A program made the position numbers and the translations under genes. Of a DNA stretch of 64,000 nucleotides, positions 37,157 through 44,861 are shown in pieces; positions within the stretch are counted from its first letter, which is position 1, and each line of letters opens with the position of its first letter. The stretch is from a virus, in the IMG/VR virus record IMGVR_UViG_3300035670_000009, positions 1-64,000 of that record. The stretch is one strand, 5' to 3'. The notes beneath the pieces were generated by a model. It did not search any database. It was not told the origin of the DNA and worked only from the letters and a program-made list of their open reading frames with translations.

Positions 37157-38353
37157 TTACGCCGCGTTGGCGCCCACGCTGCGCGTCTTTGTCGGCGGAC
37201 GCCAATCCGGCGGCGGGAGAAAATCGCCCGCGTACGGCGCTGGCAACGCCGTCAAGCTTTCCGCCGTGACGATCTGTGTCGCCGACAGCCGAGAGAGCAA
37301 CAACGGACCGCGCGGATTTTGCGCTGCCCGCAGGAGATCCTCGTCCGAGGCCTCCCAAGCAGCGCGACTGTTGCCGCACGCGTGCCGCATTGCCAAAGCG
37401 ACGCGGTGTGGTTCAAACCCTTCGAATCCCGCCGCGCAATTCACTTGCTCAGAAGGATTACAAAGGGCGTCAAAGAGCTCCTCTTCGGTGAGGCGCTCGC
37501 CGAGTGGAACAGCCGCGCGGAACTCGTGGGCCAGCCGGTCGAGCGTTTCCGCCGAGACTGCTTCCAGATCCGTGACGCCGTATTTGGCCAGCACGTCGGT
37601 CGCCGGGTTCGGCATTTCGTGCAGAGCTGCTGCGGGGTTCCAGTGAGGAACTCCAAGCACCGGCGCGAAATCCTGATACCCAGTTTCTTGATCGATCGCC
37701 TCGGCGACGATCGCGTCAGGCACAATGGCGCTGTTGACCAGCGTCATCCCGCGCACAGACGTGCTATCGCAGAGATCTTCGCGCAGCCTCTCGGCGTACG
37801 CTTCGATCAAAGCGGGCTGCATCCCTGCAGTGAGTGCGCGCAGTTTTGTCATATCGATTTCCTCGCGTCCCGTGAAAAACGGAACAAGGAAACTTGGGTG
37901 CCGCGGAAGCGCCGGTCGGACGCTTCTTGGCTGACTCACGGCCCGCTCACCATATCGCACCAGAGCGCGGAGCATGCCGACTGCACGCCGAGCTAACACG
38001 AGGTTATCTGCGGGCAGGCACGCGCCGCGGGCGCCGATCGTCATGGGTTGCGTGAACTCGTAGCGGAAAATTCCGCCGTAGACCATCTTGCCGTGCCGGG
38101 GACGCGCGACGGCGCCCGAAAACGACAGCCCGCCGGTATCGGTCACTTCCATCTTCACCGCGATCGGCCGCCGCAGCCGGTCTTGGCTCGATCCACCGAT
38201 CCGCCGCGGTCCACTGAAACGCTGCTGGCGACCGGGCAGCCACATAAGAGCGACAAGGCCCGTTACTGCCGCCGCGACCCGAGAAAATCTTCTAAGCTCC
38301 ACGACCTGCTGGTTGATCAGATCGTTGACTTCGTTTTCCTGGTGCGTGCTCAT
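37157..38353 (-). CDS. Phage protein of unknown function (398 aa)
   Basis: Start MSTHQENEVNDLINQQVVEL at 38353 after AAGAAGGAGCATTGGG. N-terminal ~165 residues contain a short hydrophobic stretch (VAAAVTGLVALMW) and basic segments; the rest is helical (LTEEELFDALCNPSEQVNC and similar). No recognised domain. Second gene in the unit from promoter 38679-38707, overlapping the first by 62 bases. Confidence 0.68.
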   Translation of the reverse strand: MSTHQENEVNDLINQQVVELRRFSRVAAAVTGLVALMWLPGRQQRFSGPRRIGGSSQDRLRRPIAVKMEVTDTGGLSFSGAVARPRHGKMVYGGIFRYEFTQPMTIGARGACLPADNLVLARRAVGMLRALVRYGERAVSQPRSVRPALPRHPSFLVPFFTGREEIDMTKLRALTAGMQPALIEAYAERLREDLCDSTSVRGMTLVNSAIVPDAIVAEAIDQETGYQDFAPVLGVPHWNPAAALHEMPNPATDVLAKYGVTDLEAVSAETLDRLAHEFRAAVPLGERLTEEELFDALCNPSEQVNCAAGFEGFEPHRVALAMRHACGNSRAAWEASDEDLLRAAQNPRGPLLLSRLSATQIVTAESLTALPAPYAGDFLPPPDWRPPTKTRSVGANAA

Positions 38354-38603
38354 CCCAATGCTCCTTCTTAGGTGGTTGTTTCGTAAACAAATCCAATCGT
38401 CCAGCCGCGAAAGCAGCGTAAGCGGCCTGCCGGGTCATTTTGGTGCCGTCATACACAACGAACACCTTCTCTTTTTGCCAAACTTGTCCTTCGATTGGCA
38501 CGAACTTTTGCGTGTTCGCAAATTTCACAAACACTTTGGTTTTGTCGGGCGCGCCGTACTGCTGTACGACAACGCGCCCCCTGTACGTCAGAAACTGCGC
38601 CAC
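38292..38603 (-). CDS. Small protein of unknown function (103 aa)
   Basis: I place the start at the GTG at 38603 (VAQFLTYRGRVVVQQYG), downstream of AAGGAGG and a small hairpin CGGGC-TTAT-GCCCG; ORFs reaching 38699 would cross the promoter. The N-terminal 70 residues are beta-rich (KVFVKFANTQKFVPIEGQVW); the tail is charged. First gene after promoter 38679-38707. Confidence 0.68.
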   Translation of the reverse strand: MAQFLTYRGRVVVQQYGAPDKTKVFVKFANTQKFVPIEGQVWQKEKVFVVYDGTKMTRQAAYAAFAAGRLDLFTKQPPKKEHWDEHAPGKRSQRSDQPAGRGA

Positions 38604-38678
38604 AGCACGTTGGCTCCTCCTTCGGGCATAAGCCCGGCTAAATGTGCCCCGGGCTAAACACAGCACACTGGGCACGTA

Positions 38679-38707
38679 ATATGCCCGCAAAACGCGCACA
38701 ATTTAGC
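38679..38707 (-). promoter_or_regulatory. Promoter GCTAAA-N17-GCATAT
   Basis: GCTAAA at 38702-38707 (including the TAA stop of the gene at 38703) and GCATAT at 38679-38684, 17 bases apart. Shares TTTGCGGGCATATTA and a downstream TGCCCAGTGTG with the copy at 27598-27626. Confidence 0.82.
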
Positions 38708-39146
38708 TGTCCGGATCAGGAAGCACGTCGTCAAATACACCAAGGCCATCGCCGCTGTCGTCGAACGGATCTACAGCTGCAGCGCGGTGATTTACCGCTG
38801 GCATTTTTAATTGCGGCGGATCCTCGAGATTGATGGGATCAACGCCCAGGTAGCCGGTCTCGTCTTCTTCAAATTCAGTCGGCGAGTCAAACAACGGGAT
38901 TGGTTCTTGCCCGGGCACAAGCAGGTGGCGCATGGGCGGCTTGGAGATCTTCAACCGCTCGCCACGAAATGCGAACACAGAAACGTCCTGATTAATGCGG
39001 GTTTTGAGATACGCTGTCAGCTCTTCCAGCGTTTTAAATGCCTGCGTGAAATACGTACCGTCATGGTTTAAGACGGCTACGTGGAAAGATATCTTTTGAA
39101 CCTCGGCCGTGGCGGGTGCGGCAAGTTCCTTCTTTTCTTTTGTCAT
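38703..39146 (-). CDS. Phage protein of unknown function (147 aa)
   Basis: Starts MTKEKKELAAPATAEVQKIS at 39146, one-base overlap with the stop above. Ordered region ~15-75 (VAVLNHDGTYFTQAFKTLEE, a small alpha/beta unit), then a long acidic C terminus (FEEDETGYLGVDP, then DPFDDSGDGLG). The acidic tail is reminiscent of nucleic-acid mimics or SSB tails, but there is no family match. Contains box 13. Confidence 0.68.
   Translation of the reverse strand: MTKEKKELAAPATAEVQKISFHVAVLNHDGTYFTQAFKTLEELTAYLKTRINQDVSVFAFRGERLKISKPPMRHLLVPGQEPIPLFDSPTEFEEDETGYLGVDPINLEDPPQLKMPAVNHRAAAVDPFDDSGDGLGVFDDVLPDPDS
39085..39096. repeat. Dispersed palindrome box 13 (AAAGATATCTTT)
   Basis: Perfect palindrome inside the 147-residue gene, encoding QKISF. 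Confidence 0.8.
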
Positions 39147-39784
39147 CAGTCACCCTCCCTCATCTGCAACGGGTCGCGCTTGGGCACGCCGCCAAGAAAA
39201 TTGGCGCGCGGAATATCGGCGGGCAAAACGCCGCCATGCAGTCCCACATTCCGCGCCAGGGGTCGAAACGGCGATCGGTCTTGCATGTAGGCGACAAACG
39301 TGTTCGCCAGCACGCCAAAAATCTTCACCGACAAAACCTCATGTTTTCGTGAGGTCGGATCGGGAATGAGCAAATCGTAGCTCATCGTGTTTGCGAACAC
39401 GCCGCGGCTTTGATCGGAAAAAGCGATGCCGCCAATGAACTCAAAACAATCTCCGGCGTACTCCTCGTCGATGGCGTACAGGCGCTGATCCCAGTTCACC
39501 TTGGGGTGGCCAGGAATCTGCACAACGCCCAGGCCGTCGAAGAACCGCTCTGCGTCTTTCTTGAGCTGGATGCAGAACGGGCGGTAATCCGGCGGCAAGT
39601 TATACCGCGCGTCAAACTCCTGCACCGGATCGCGGTCAAAGCCGCCGTGCGTAATCAGAAGCGCAGGCGTGAACAAACAAAACTTCTTGCCTTTGTTGCG
39701 CAAGGCTTCTGCGCAAGAGATCTGCCGAACAGCGTCGGCGTTAGTGATCGGCTCGACGGGCTGAAATGTGCTCGGGCGGATCAT
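39146..39784 (-). CDS. Phage protein of unknown function (212 aa)
   Basis: Starts MIRPSTFQPVEPITNADAVR, ATGA overlap with the resolvase gene above. Globular alpha/beta protein (GDCFEFIGGIAFSDQSRGVF, VLSVKIFGVLANTFVAYMQD). No recognised catalytic motif. Its position in a coupled run with a RuvC-like enzyme hints at DNA metabolism, but nothing more can be said. Confidence 0.68.
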   Translation of the reverse strand: MIRPSTFQPVEPITNADAVRQISCAEALRNKGKKFCLFTPALLITHGGFDRDPVQEFDARYNLPPDYRPFCIQLKKDAERFFDGLGVVQIPGHPKVNWDQRLYAIDEEYAGDCFEFIGGIAFSDQSRGVFANTMSYDLLIPDPTSRKHEVLSVKIFGVLANTFVAYMQDRSPFRPLARNVGLHGGVLPADIPRANFLGGVPKRDPLQMREGD

Positions 39785-40422
39785 GGTTTGACCTTCAGCG
39801 GCGCAGCATTTCGTACGTTCTGCAACAAAAGCAAAAGAACAAAAGCGGCGTCTGCTACGTTATCTAGACCGTCCGACTTGTATTTAGACTGGTCGAACGC
39901 CGTGCCAAGTTTCTTGTTGGCGGCCGCAATCATGTCTTCCTTGTTCGCCCGCCCGTTGCCGGTTGCGAATTTCTTAATCGTGGCGATCGCGTAGCCGTTC
40001 GAGAGAATGTTGTTTTCCTGCGCCCAGGTCGCCACGGTCACCTTGAGCCCGCCCAACACTTCGCTCGCAGTGGCCACGCGAGCGAGTACGGCCGGAATGC
40101 CGAATTTCTTGTTCATGAAAAACTCTTTGGGCGGAGAGTATTTCACGTCTTCGTAGGCCACCGCGTCTGGTTTCACGGCATTGAGAAAAGCACGTAACCG
40201 CACAAACCGCGCTGCGCCGCTCTCTAACCCCTGCGTGGACAGGTCCCATTGAAAAAGCTGGAGTTTTTCCTGAAGCAGTTTTTGGCCTGCGACGTAGTCA
40301 TAAATGGCCACGCCGCAATTGCTCCCCAAGTCGAGACCTAGGCAACGAATTGCATCTTCAGGCGCTTTTCCTAGTTTCCCCGAAAACTCACCGGGGTCTT
40401 TGTACATCCTGTACTTGGCCAC
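39781..40422 (-). CDS. RuvC-like Holliday junction resolvase
   Basis: A 213-residue protein with GTG start at 40422 directly after the upstream TAA. The RNase H-like core shows the expected acidic sites: CLGLDLGSNCGVAIYD (first Asp), AVAYEDVKY (Glu) and DNVADAAFVLLLL (last Asp pair). Phage RuvC-like enzymes resolve branched DNA before packaging. The ~25 residues before the core are an extension. Confidence 0.78.
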   Translation of the reverse strand: MAKYRMYKDPGEFSGKLGKAPEDAIRCLGLDLGSNCGVAIYDYVAGQKLLQEKLQLFQWDLSTQGLESGAARFVRLRAFLNAVKPDAVAYEDVKYSPPKEFFMNKKFGIPAVLARVATASEVLGGLKVTVATWAQENNILSNGYAIATIKKFATGNGRANKEDMIAAANKKLGTAFDQSKYKSDGLDNVADAAFVLLLLLQNVRNAAPLKVKP

Positions 40423-41067
40423 TTAATTCTCCCGAATGCCGATAAGTTGTTTCCACCAGGGTCGCCGCTCGGACGTCTTGAGCCGGACAAGCTGCGCTTC
40501 AGCCTCGAGCGCGCGGCTGCGCCATGTAATGCGATCGGTCTGCATCAAATCCAATCGCGTGCGCAATAGATCGCACTGTAAACGCAAGTGTTCAGCCGTA
40601 ACGTTGGCGTTAATCACTGGCGCGCCCATGCGGGCTGTAAAATCGCGCACAGCCGCCGCAAACCGGCACATTTCGTTCTGCGACGGAGAATCTTCGCCCA
40701 CCTCGGTCACCTCGCGAACGGCCTTGAACCAGGCGCCCAGAATGACCTCTCCGACGGTTGCGAGCAGGTAGAGCCGCACAGTTAACCGCGTCGAAAACCA
40801 ATCACGGCGGGCGAGCGCTTTTTCAAGCGAGTCCACAGGGTCGGCGCCGTTAACGAAATCACGCTGCGCGTCGGCGAGAACGTTCACGACGGCAATAATT
40901 TCTGCCTCGCTGATCTCGTTGTTTTCTTTCCACTGCTGCAGCTCGGGCGTTGGCGCGTCTAAGTTTTCAATCGCTGTCTTCAGCAGCGTCGGCGTAATGT
41001 ACGCGTAGTCGCGTTCCGGGTGGTAAAGCGGACCGTGGCTGTCCTTTTTCTTATAGCCAATCGTCAT
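40423..41067 (-). CDS. Phage protein of unknown function (214 aa)
   Basis: Start MTIGYKKKDSHGPLYHPE at 41067, ATGA overlap with the glycosyltransferase gene above. Mainly helical (SEAEIIAVVNVLADAQRDF, LYLLATVGEVILGAWFKAV, then a coiled-coil-like C terminus LRLQCDLLRTRLDLMQTD). No recognised family. Confidence 0.66.
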   Translation of the reverse strand: MTIGYKKKDSHGPLYHPERDYAYITPTLLKTAIENLDAPTPELQQWKENNEISEAEIIAVVNVLADAQRDFVNGADPVDSLEKALARRDWFSTRLTVRLYLLATVGEVILGAWFKAVREVTEVGEDSPSQNEMCRFAAAVRDFTARMGAPVINANVTAEHLRLQCDLLRTRLDLMQTDRITWRSRALEAEAQLVRLKTSERRPWWKQLIGIREN

Positions 41068-41744
41068 GATCGCCTCTGAGTCGAGGGGTTTTGCGCTTCC
41101 TGCGGCCGCGGATGCCACTGGTGAAAAAAACCGGGCACCCGTTCCCGCACAATCTCCATTTTCTGATAGGCGCGCCAATACACGTCGTCATCTTCTCGAC
41201 CGTAGCGCGCGCCCCAACGCTGTCCGTTCCAACCGCCTAGATCGTAAAAATCTTCGGCAACAAAACCGCAATTGCCGCGGCCGCTGTCGCGCCACCAGCC
41301 GTTCGCCGTCGAGCCTGGCGCGCGAGTGAACGGGCGACCGTTGTCGCGCACTGCCATTGGCGCGTGCTCGTAGAGCGAGTAACAGATTGGAAAATAGGCT
41401 TGTCCGGTGTTGACATAGCGGCGCACGCGGGCGGAAAAGTCCGGTGGCAGCACCATATCACAGTCGACAAAAAACACCAGGTCATCTGCGCAGGGTTGCG
41501 CGAATCGCATCGCCTGGTTGCGCGCGTGAGCGCGATTGATGTGCCCGTACTCATGCCCGGCGACATAACGGACGCGCCGCGACGACGCGGAATAGATATC
41601 TTTCCCGCTACCGTCCCAGTCGTAGACGTGAAGAAGATCGGTCTCGTTGTCAGGCTGCGCCGCCAAGCGTAAGTAACTGTCCCGCAGAACGGCAAAGGTG
41701 TCCCAGCGATTGTAAACCGCTGTGCAGTAATGAATTCGGCTCAT
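41064..41744 (-). CDS. GT-A type glycosyltransferase (GT2-like)
   Basis: A 226-residue protein. VYNRWDTFAVLRDSYLRL at the N terminus, NRAHARNQAMRFA, and the metal site VFFVDCDMVLP (DCD) are typical of GT2/GT27-like enzymes. GNCGFVAEDFYDLGGWN and REDDDVYWR form the acceptor/base region. It probably uses a UDP-sugar. Contains palindrome box 14. Confidence 0.82.
   Translation of the reverse strand: MSRIHYCTAVYNRWDTFAVLRDSYLRLAAQPDNETDLLHVYDWDGSGKDIYSASSRRVRYVAGHEYGHINRAHARNQAMRFAQPCADDLVFFVDCDMVLPPDFSARVRRYVNTGQAYFPICYSLYEHAPMAVRDNGRPFTRAPGSTANGWWRDSGRGNCGFVAEDFYDLGGWNGQRWGARYGREDDDVYWRAYQKMEIVRERVPGFFHQWHPRPQEAQNPSTQRRS
41592..41603. repeat. Dispersed palindrome box 14 (ATAGATATCTTT)
   Basis: Copy inside the GT2-like gene, encoding KDIYS. 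Confidence 0.8.
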
Positions 41745-41759
41745 GCGGCGCCTCGCGCG

Positions 41760-42593
41760 TCATTGGGGATGCGTGCCGCGGCAGTTTAGGCATACCGTGC
41801 CATCGTCGTCGTGTTCGAAGAATCCCATATTAACGCACTGTGTGCATTCGCGCTGGACAAGGCTTTTGGGATAAATGCCCGCGGGGCACTCATCTTGCCC
41901 AACCCAGCATTTATCGCAGTCATGCTGGTAGCCGCGCGGACACGGCTTCGCCCGGCAGCGAACCTCGATCTTTGGTTTGTTTTGCGCAAGCAGCCCGCTG
42001 GAATTGCTCACTGTCTGAAAATAGGGCGCGTCCGTACTGCGGCCTGCCTCGATGTGGGCGAAAAACATCAATCCCATAAAATACGTCGGCGACTTGTAGG
42101 GGTAGAGCCCGCGCGACGAAGAAAAGCCGAGCGTGCGCGAAATTGCGCGACAGCTGCGCAAGCTGAAGAACTGCGAGAACACCATCGGACAAGGCGTGCC
42201 CGCCAGTGCCCGCACATCCATAATGTAGCCCAGGCTATTACGCCGTTTGTCTGGGCGCATACGCTCTACGCGCACCGGTACGATCTCGTCTTTAATTTGT
42301 CGCGTCCATGGAAGCACCCGTTCGCCGCGGACAAGACTATCAACGTTTCCGGCCAGCCGCCAGGCGAGGTCCCGCGCCTCCCGGTGGCTGAGCGTTGTGC
42401 CCGCGAGAACACGCAATGACTCAAAAAGCGCGTGACGCGAGGCGGTCTCTGGGAGCTCGCGCAAAATGTCGTTACAAACATCCGTGACGGTCTCGCCCAC
42501 GAGTCGCGCGCCTACGTACGGCCGCAGCGCATGAGCAAAAAGACGGTCACGCCGGAGCCGCACGCGAGAGAAGCTGAACCCTTTGACTTTCAT
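41760..42593 (-). CDS. Protein with C-terminal Cys-rich zinc-binding-type region (277 aa)
   Basis: The first ~200 residues are helical and basic without a known motif. The last ~75 carry many cysteines and histidines in pairs (VRCRAKPCPRGYQHDCDKCW, QRECTQCVNMG, VCLNCRGTHP), consistent with three small zinc ribbons or knuckles. Unknown; nucleic-acid or protein binding is plausible. ATGA-coupled to the gene above. Confidence 0.68.
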   Translation of the reverse strand: MKVKGFSFSRVRLRRDRLFAHALRPYVGARLVGETVTDVCNDILRELPETASRHALFESLRVLAGTTLSHREARDLAWRLAGNVDSLVRGERVLPWTRQIKDEIVPVRVERMRPDKRRNSLGYIMDVRALAGTPCPMVFSQFFSLRSCRAISRTLGFSSSRGLYPYKSPTYFMGLMFFAHIEAGRSTDAPYFQTVSNSSGLLAQNKPKIEVRCRAKPCPRGYQHDCDKCWVGQDECPAGIYPKSLVQRECTQCVNMGFFEHDDDGTVCLNCRGTHPQ

Positions 42594-43024
42594 GATGCAC
42601 CGTTGCGTTGGGCGTTTACGGCGTACTGCGCACGGCTACAGACTGCTTCAATGACCTCAGCTGCCTCGCGAGCACGCGCAGCCTGATCGCGGATAAGCGC
42701 GATTAGGCGATCGGTTTCCTGTGAAAGCAACGGTGCAAGATCGCCTACACGTTTTACTGCGCGGAGCACGGCTGTAGTTTCCTTGCCGTTTACCTGAAAC
42801 GCGATAGTGATCTTGTTAATATCGACGTGATCTGGAATCGGGTCACTGTCGTGCAACCCGTTGAGCTGGCTAGTCAGCGCGCGCAGCGCGTCGTATGCCT
42901 GATAGGCGTCAACGATCCGAGGGCCTGCCGCGGAAATTGCGCTGGCTGGGTCGTTGGCTGCGGGAGCCGCTGCGCTTGCAGTTTCCAGCGCCGAAGCAGG
43001 CAAAGAAAGCGGAATCTTGACCAT
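42590..43024 (-). CDS. Phage protein of unknown function (144 aa)
   Basis: Starts MVKIPLSLPASALETASAAA at 43024 after GGAG. Ala/Pro-rich N terminus, then a helical body with DHVDINKITIAFQVNGKETT as a beta insertion. No family recognised. Confidence 0.66.
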   Translation of the reverse strand: MVKIPLSLPASALETASAAAPAANDPASAISAAGPRIVDAYQAYDALRALTSQLNGLHDSDPIPDHVDINKITIAFQVNGKETTAVLRAVKRVGDLAPLLSQETDRLIALIRDQAARAREAAEVIEAVCSRAQYAVNAQRNGAS

Positions 43025-43027
43025 GGT

Positions 43028-43429
43028 TCACTCCGTGATGATGGCAAATCCGACCCAGTTGCAAATGCTGACGCACTCCTGCGTGTCAGGGTCGTAACGC
43101 AGTTCAACCGGAACGCCGGTCACGATGTACAACTCGGTGATCGGCGTCGGCAAATAGCTGGCGCAGGACAACCCCAGCTGCAACATGAACGCCAAGGCCT
43201 TGTCGCCTTTGGGGCTGAGCGTGTACGGAAACAGGGGAATCCGAATGTACTCGTCGTGCTCAGTTTTGGCCCAATGCGGCGCGGTGCCGGACACCAACGG
43301 GTCTGCGAGCACCACCCATTTGCGTTTATCTTCTTTGCGCGACCGAATCAGCGCAGGGCGAAAGGGCTGCTCACGCGGCCAGCGCTCGCGCGTCTCGATA
43401 AGGTCGACGGTTTCGACTGTCAGTTTCAT
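43028..43429 (-). CDS. Phage protein of unknown function (133 aa)
   Basis: Starts MKLTVETVDLIETRERW at 43429, overlapping the stop of the Cys-rich mini-protein as ATGA. Beta-rich (HDEYIRIPLFPYTLSPKGDK, ELYIVTGVPVELRYD). Unknown. Confidence 0.68.
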   Translation of the reverse strand: MKLTVETVDLIETRERWPREQPFRPALIRSRKEDKRKWVVLADPLVSGTAPHWAKTEHDEYIRIPLFPYTLSPKGDKALAFMLQLGLSCASYLPTPITELYIVTGVPVELRYDPDTQECVSICNWVGFAIITE

Positions 43430-43614
43430 GATTTGACCTTCGTGCTACCGCGCCTGTACCGCGGTTCATAAGGGCAGTTCTGACAGCCAGAGCCGCAGCA
43501 CTTACCTTGGGCCAGAAGCGCCTGGCGTGGGAGCGGGCGAGGGCCGATAGCGAAAGCCGATCGGCGCCTCGTTGTGCCCGCGGCGGGGCGCTTTGCTTTC
43601 GACCCCTTTTTCAT
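43426..43614 (-). CDS. Small CCGxGCxxCP zinc-binding-type protein
   Basis: The C-terminal ~30 residues read GKCCGSGCQNCPYEPRYRRG, matching a conserved small-protein motif (CCGNGCxNCPY) found in bacteria and phages. The frame is open well into the glycosyltransferase gene; the first reasonable ATG (43614, MKKGSKAKRPAAG) lies 113 bases inside it and has a weak ribosome site. The ATGA junction with the next gene supports translation. Start position uncertain. Confidence 0.55.
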   Translation of the reverse strand: MKKGSKAKRPAAGTTRRRSAFAIGPRPLPRQALLAQGKCCGSGCQNCPYEPRYRRGSTKVKS

Positions 43615-44269
43615 TGGCGTTAATCCAAACTGAGTCACGAAAGTGAGAAATCGGCACGTCTTGCTGGCCGCATAGCGCGCCCAGCATAACGTCGCCTCCT
43701 CGATGCCGCAGGTCTCGCGGCGGCCAGTCGTGCAACAAAAGCAGACTAGAACGCGCCACCCACCAGCCGCCCGTAATAAACTTGACATACGGCGGAATGG
43801 CCCTTCCCGTATACCATGGCTGGTCTTTAATCCACCGCGGTTGGTCGCCTAACAGCCGCTGCCTGTAAAGCGATCCGACCATGGCGTACGTGTCGAGCAA
43901 ATTCTTAACCCTTGGCCACCACGTTGCCACGTCGCAGTTCGGCGCCAGACAAGAGTCGTCGTCGAACCACATCGTAAGCGGCGCACGAAGCGGCCGGTCA
44001 TACAGCATCCGGCGCATGATGGGGTATTTGAAAATGTTGCCGTCGGGCTCGACCCACACGTGTGTGTGAAAGTCGCGCTCTGCGGCCTCGCGCACGTACG
44101 CCTTGGTCTTCTCGCCGACAGCGTTGAAGCCAAACCGGAACTCGACGTTTTGCTTAGCCAGGGCGCGCATCGGTGCATTAAGCACTCTTTGTGCGAGCGG
44201 CAGGCAAATGTCATCTTCTCCGTAGAAGAGCACGCACACGCAAAGTTCAGGAGTTGCGTCACACGCCAT
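43502..44269 (-). CDS. GT-A type glycosyltransferase
   Basis: A 255-residue protein. CVCVLFYGEDDICLPLAQR at the N terminus, PLTMWFDDDSCLAP (the DxD site), FITGGWWVARSSLLLLHDW and HRGGDVMLGALC define a GT-A fold like family 2 enzymes. The last ~100 bases overlap the CCGxGC mini-gene in another frame. The fifth glycosyltransferase of the window. Confidence 0.78.
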   Translation of the reverse strand: MACDATPELCVCVLFYGEDDICLPLAQRVLNAPMRALAKQNVEFRFGFNAVGEKTKAYVREAAERDFHTHVWVEPDGNIFKYPIMRRMLYDRPLRAPLTMWFDDDSCLAPNCDVATWWPRVKNLLDTYAMVGSLYRQRLLGDQPRWIKDQPWYTGRAIPPYVKFITGGWWVARSSLLLLHDWPPRDLRHRGGDVMLGALCGQQDVPISHFRDSVWINANEKGVESKAPRRGHNEAPIGFRYRPSPAPTPGASGPR

Positions 44270-44303
44270 CGTGGCCGTCCTTGGCTAAATTCGCGCGGGG
44301 ACG

Positions 44304-44852
44304 CTAAATGCGCGCGTTTTGTAGTTTGCTTTTAGCAATTGCTACAGGAAGCACCACAGGCTGCACGCGAGAGCGACTGAGAAGGTTTACCGCTTCCGTC
44401 ATGTCCGTTTTGGCAACGGAACCACCCTCCCGAACCGCCTTCACCATGTTCTGCATTAGCGTTACAAACTTGTTGCGATCCTTGGCTACGCTAAAACAAA
44501 ACCGCACAGAAAACTGCGTTACAGACTTGCCCGCGTGCTCGTCAATGACAGCATGACGTTCCCACGCTTGGCCTTTCTTATCGCGGGTGTAAACCAGCGA
44601 AAGGCGGCCGAGCAAATCGTACACCAATAACAGCGGCGATTTATCCACGTCGTCGTTGAGCGAAAAGACGTGCGGATGCTCGGTCGTTGGCACGAGCGGC
44701 AAACTAGGCGCGGTCTTCTCGTCCAGCGGAACACGGAAAAAGTGCGTCGCGACAGTTCGCTCGCCCGCGACGTCATTGTTGACGAGCATGCTCGCCTCCA
44801 ACACGTTGACGCCGGGCTCGATGACCACAGGGATTTCACGAACAAAGAACAT
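44304..44852 (-). CDS. Phage protein of unknown function (182 aa)
   Basis: Starts MFFVREIPVVIEPGVNVLEA. Beta-rich N-terminal region, then a helical C terminus (KFVTLMQNMVKAVREGG). The pattern of strands separated by charged turns is compatible with a single-strand DNA-binding fold, but there is no diagnostic motif. Unknown. Confidence 0.66.
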   Translation of the reverse strand: MFFVREIPVVIEPGVNVLEASMLVNNDVAGERTVATHFFRVPLDEKTAPSLPLVPTTEHPHVFSLNDDVDKSPLLLVYDLLGRLSLVYTRDKKGQAWERHAVIDEHAGKSVTQFSVRFCFSVAKDRNKFVTLMQNMVKAVREGGSVAKTDMTEAVNLLSRSRVQPVVLPVAIAKSKLQNARI

Positions 44853-44861
44853 GAGGAAGCC

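Noticed and set aside
36873-37379. 168-codon minus ORF as a single gene
   Set aside because: Its 5' two-thirds overlap the 398-aa gene, which has a good ribosome site; only the part from the GTG at 37151 is kept.
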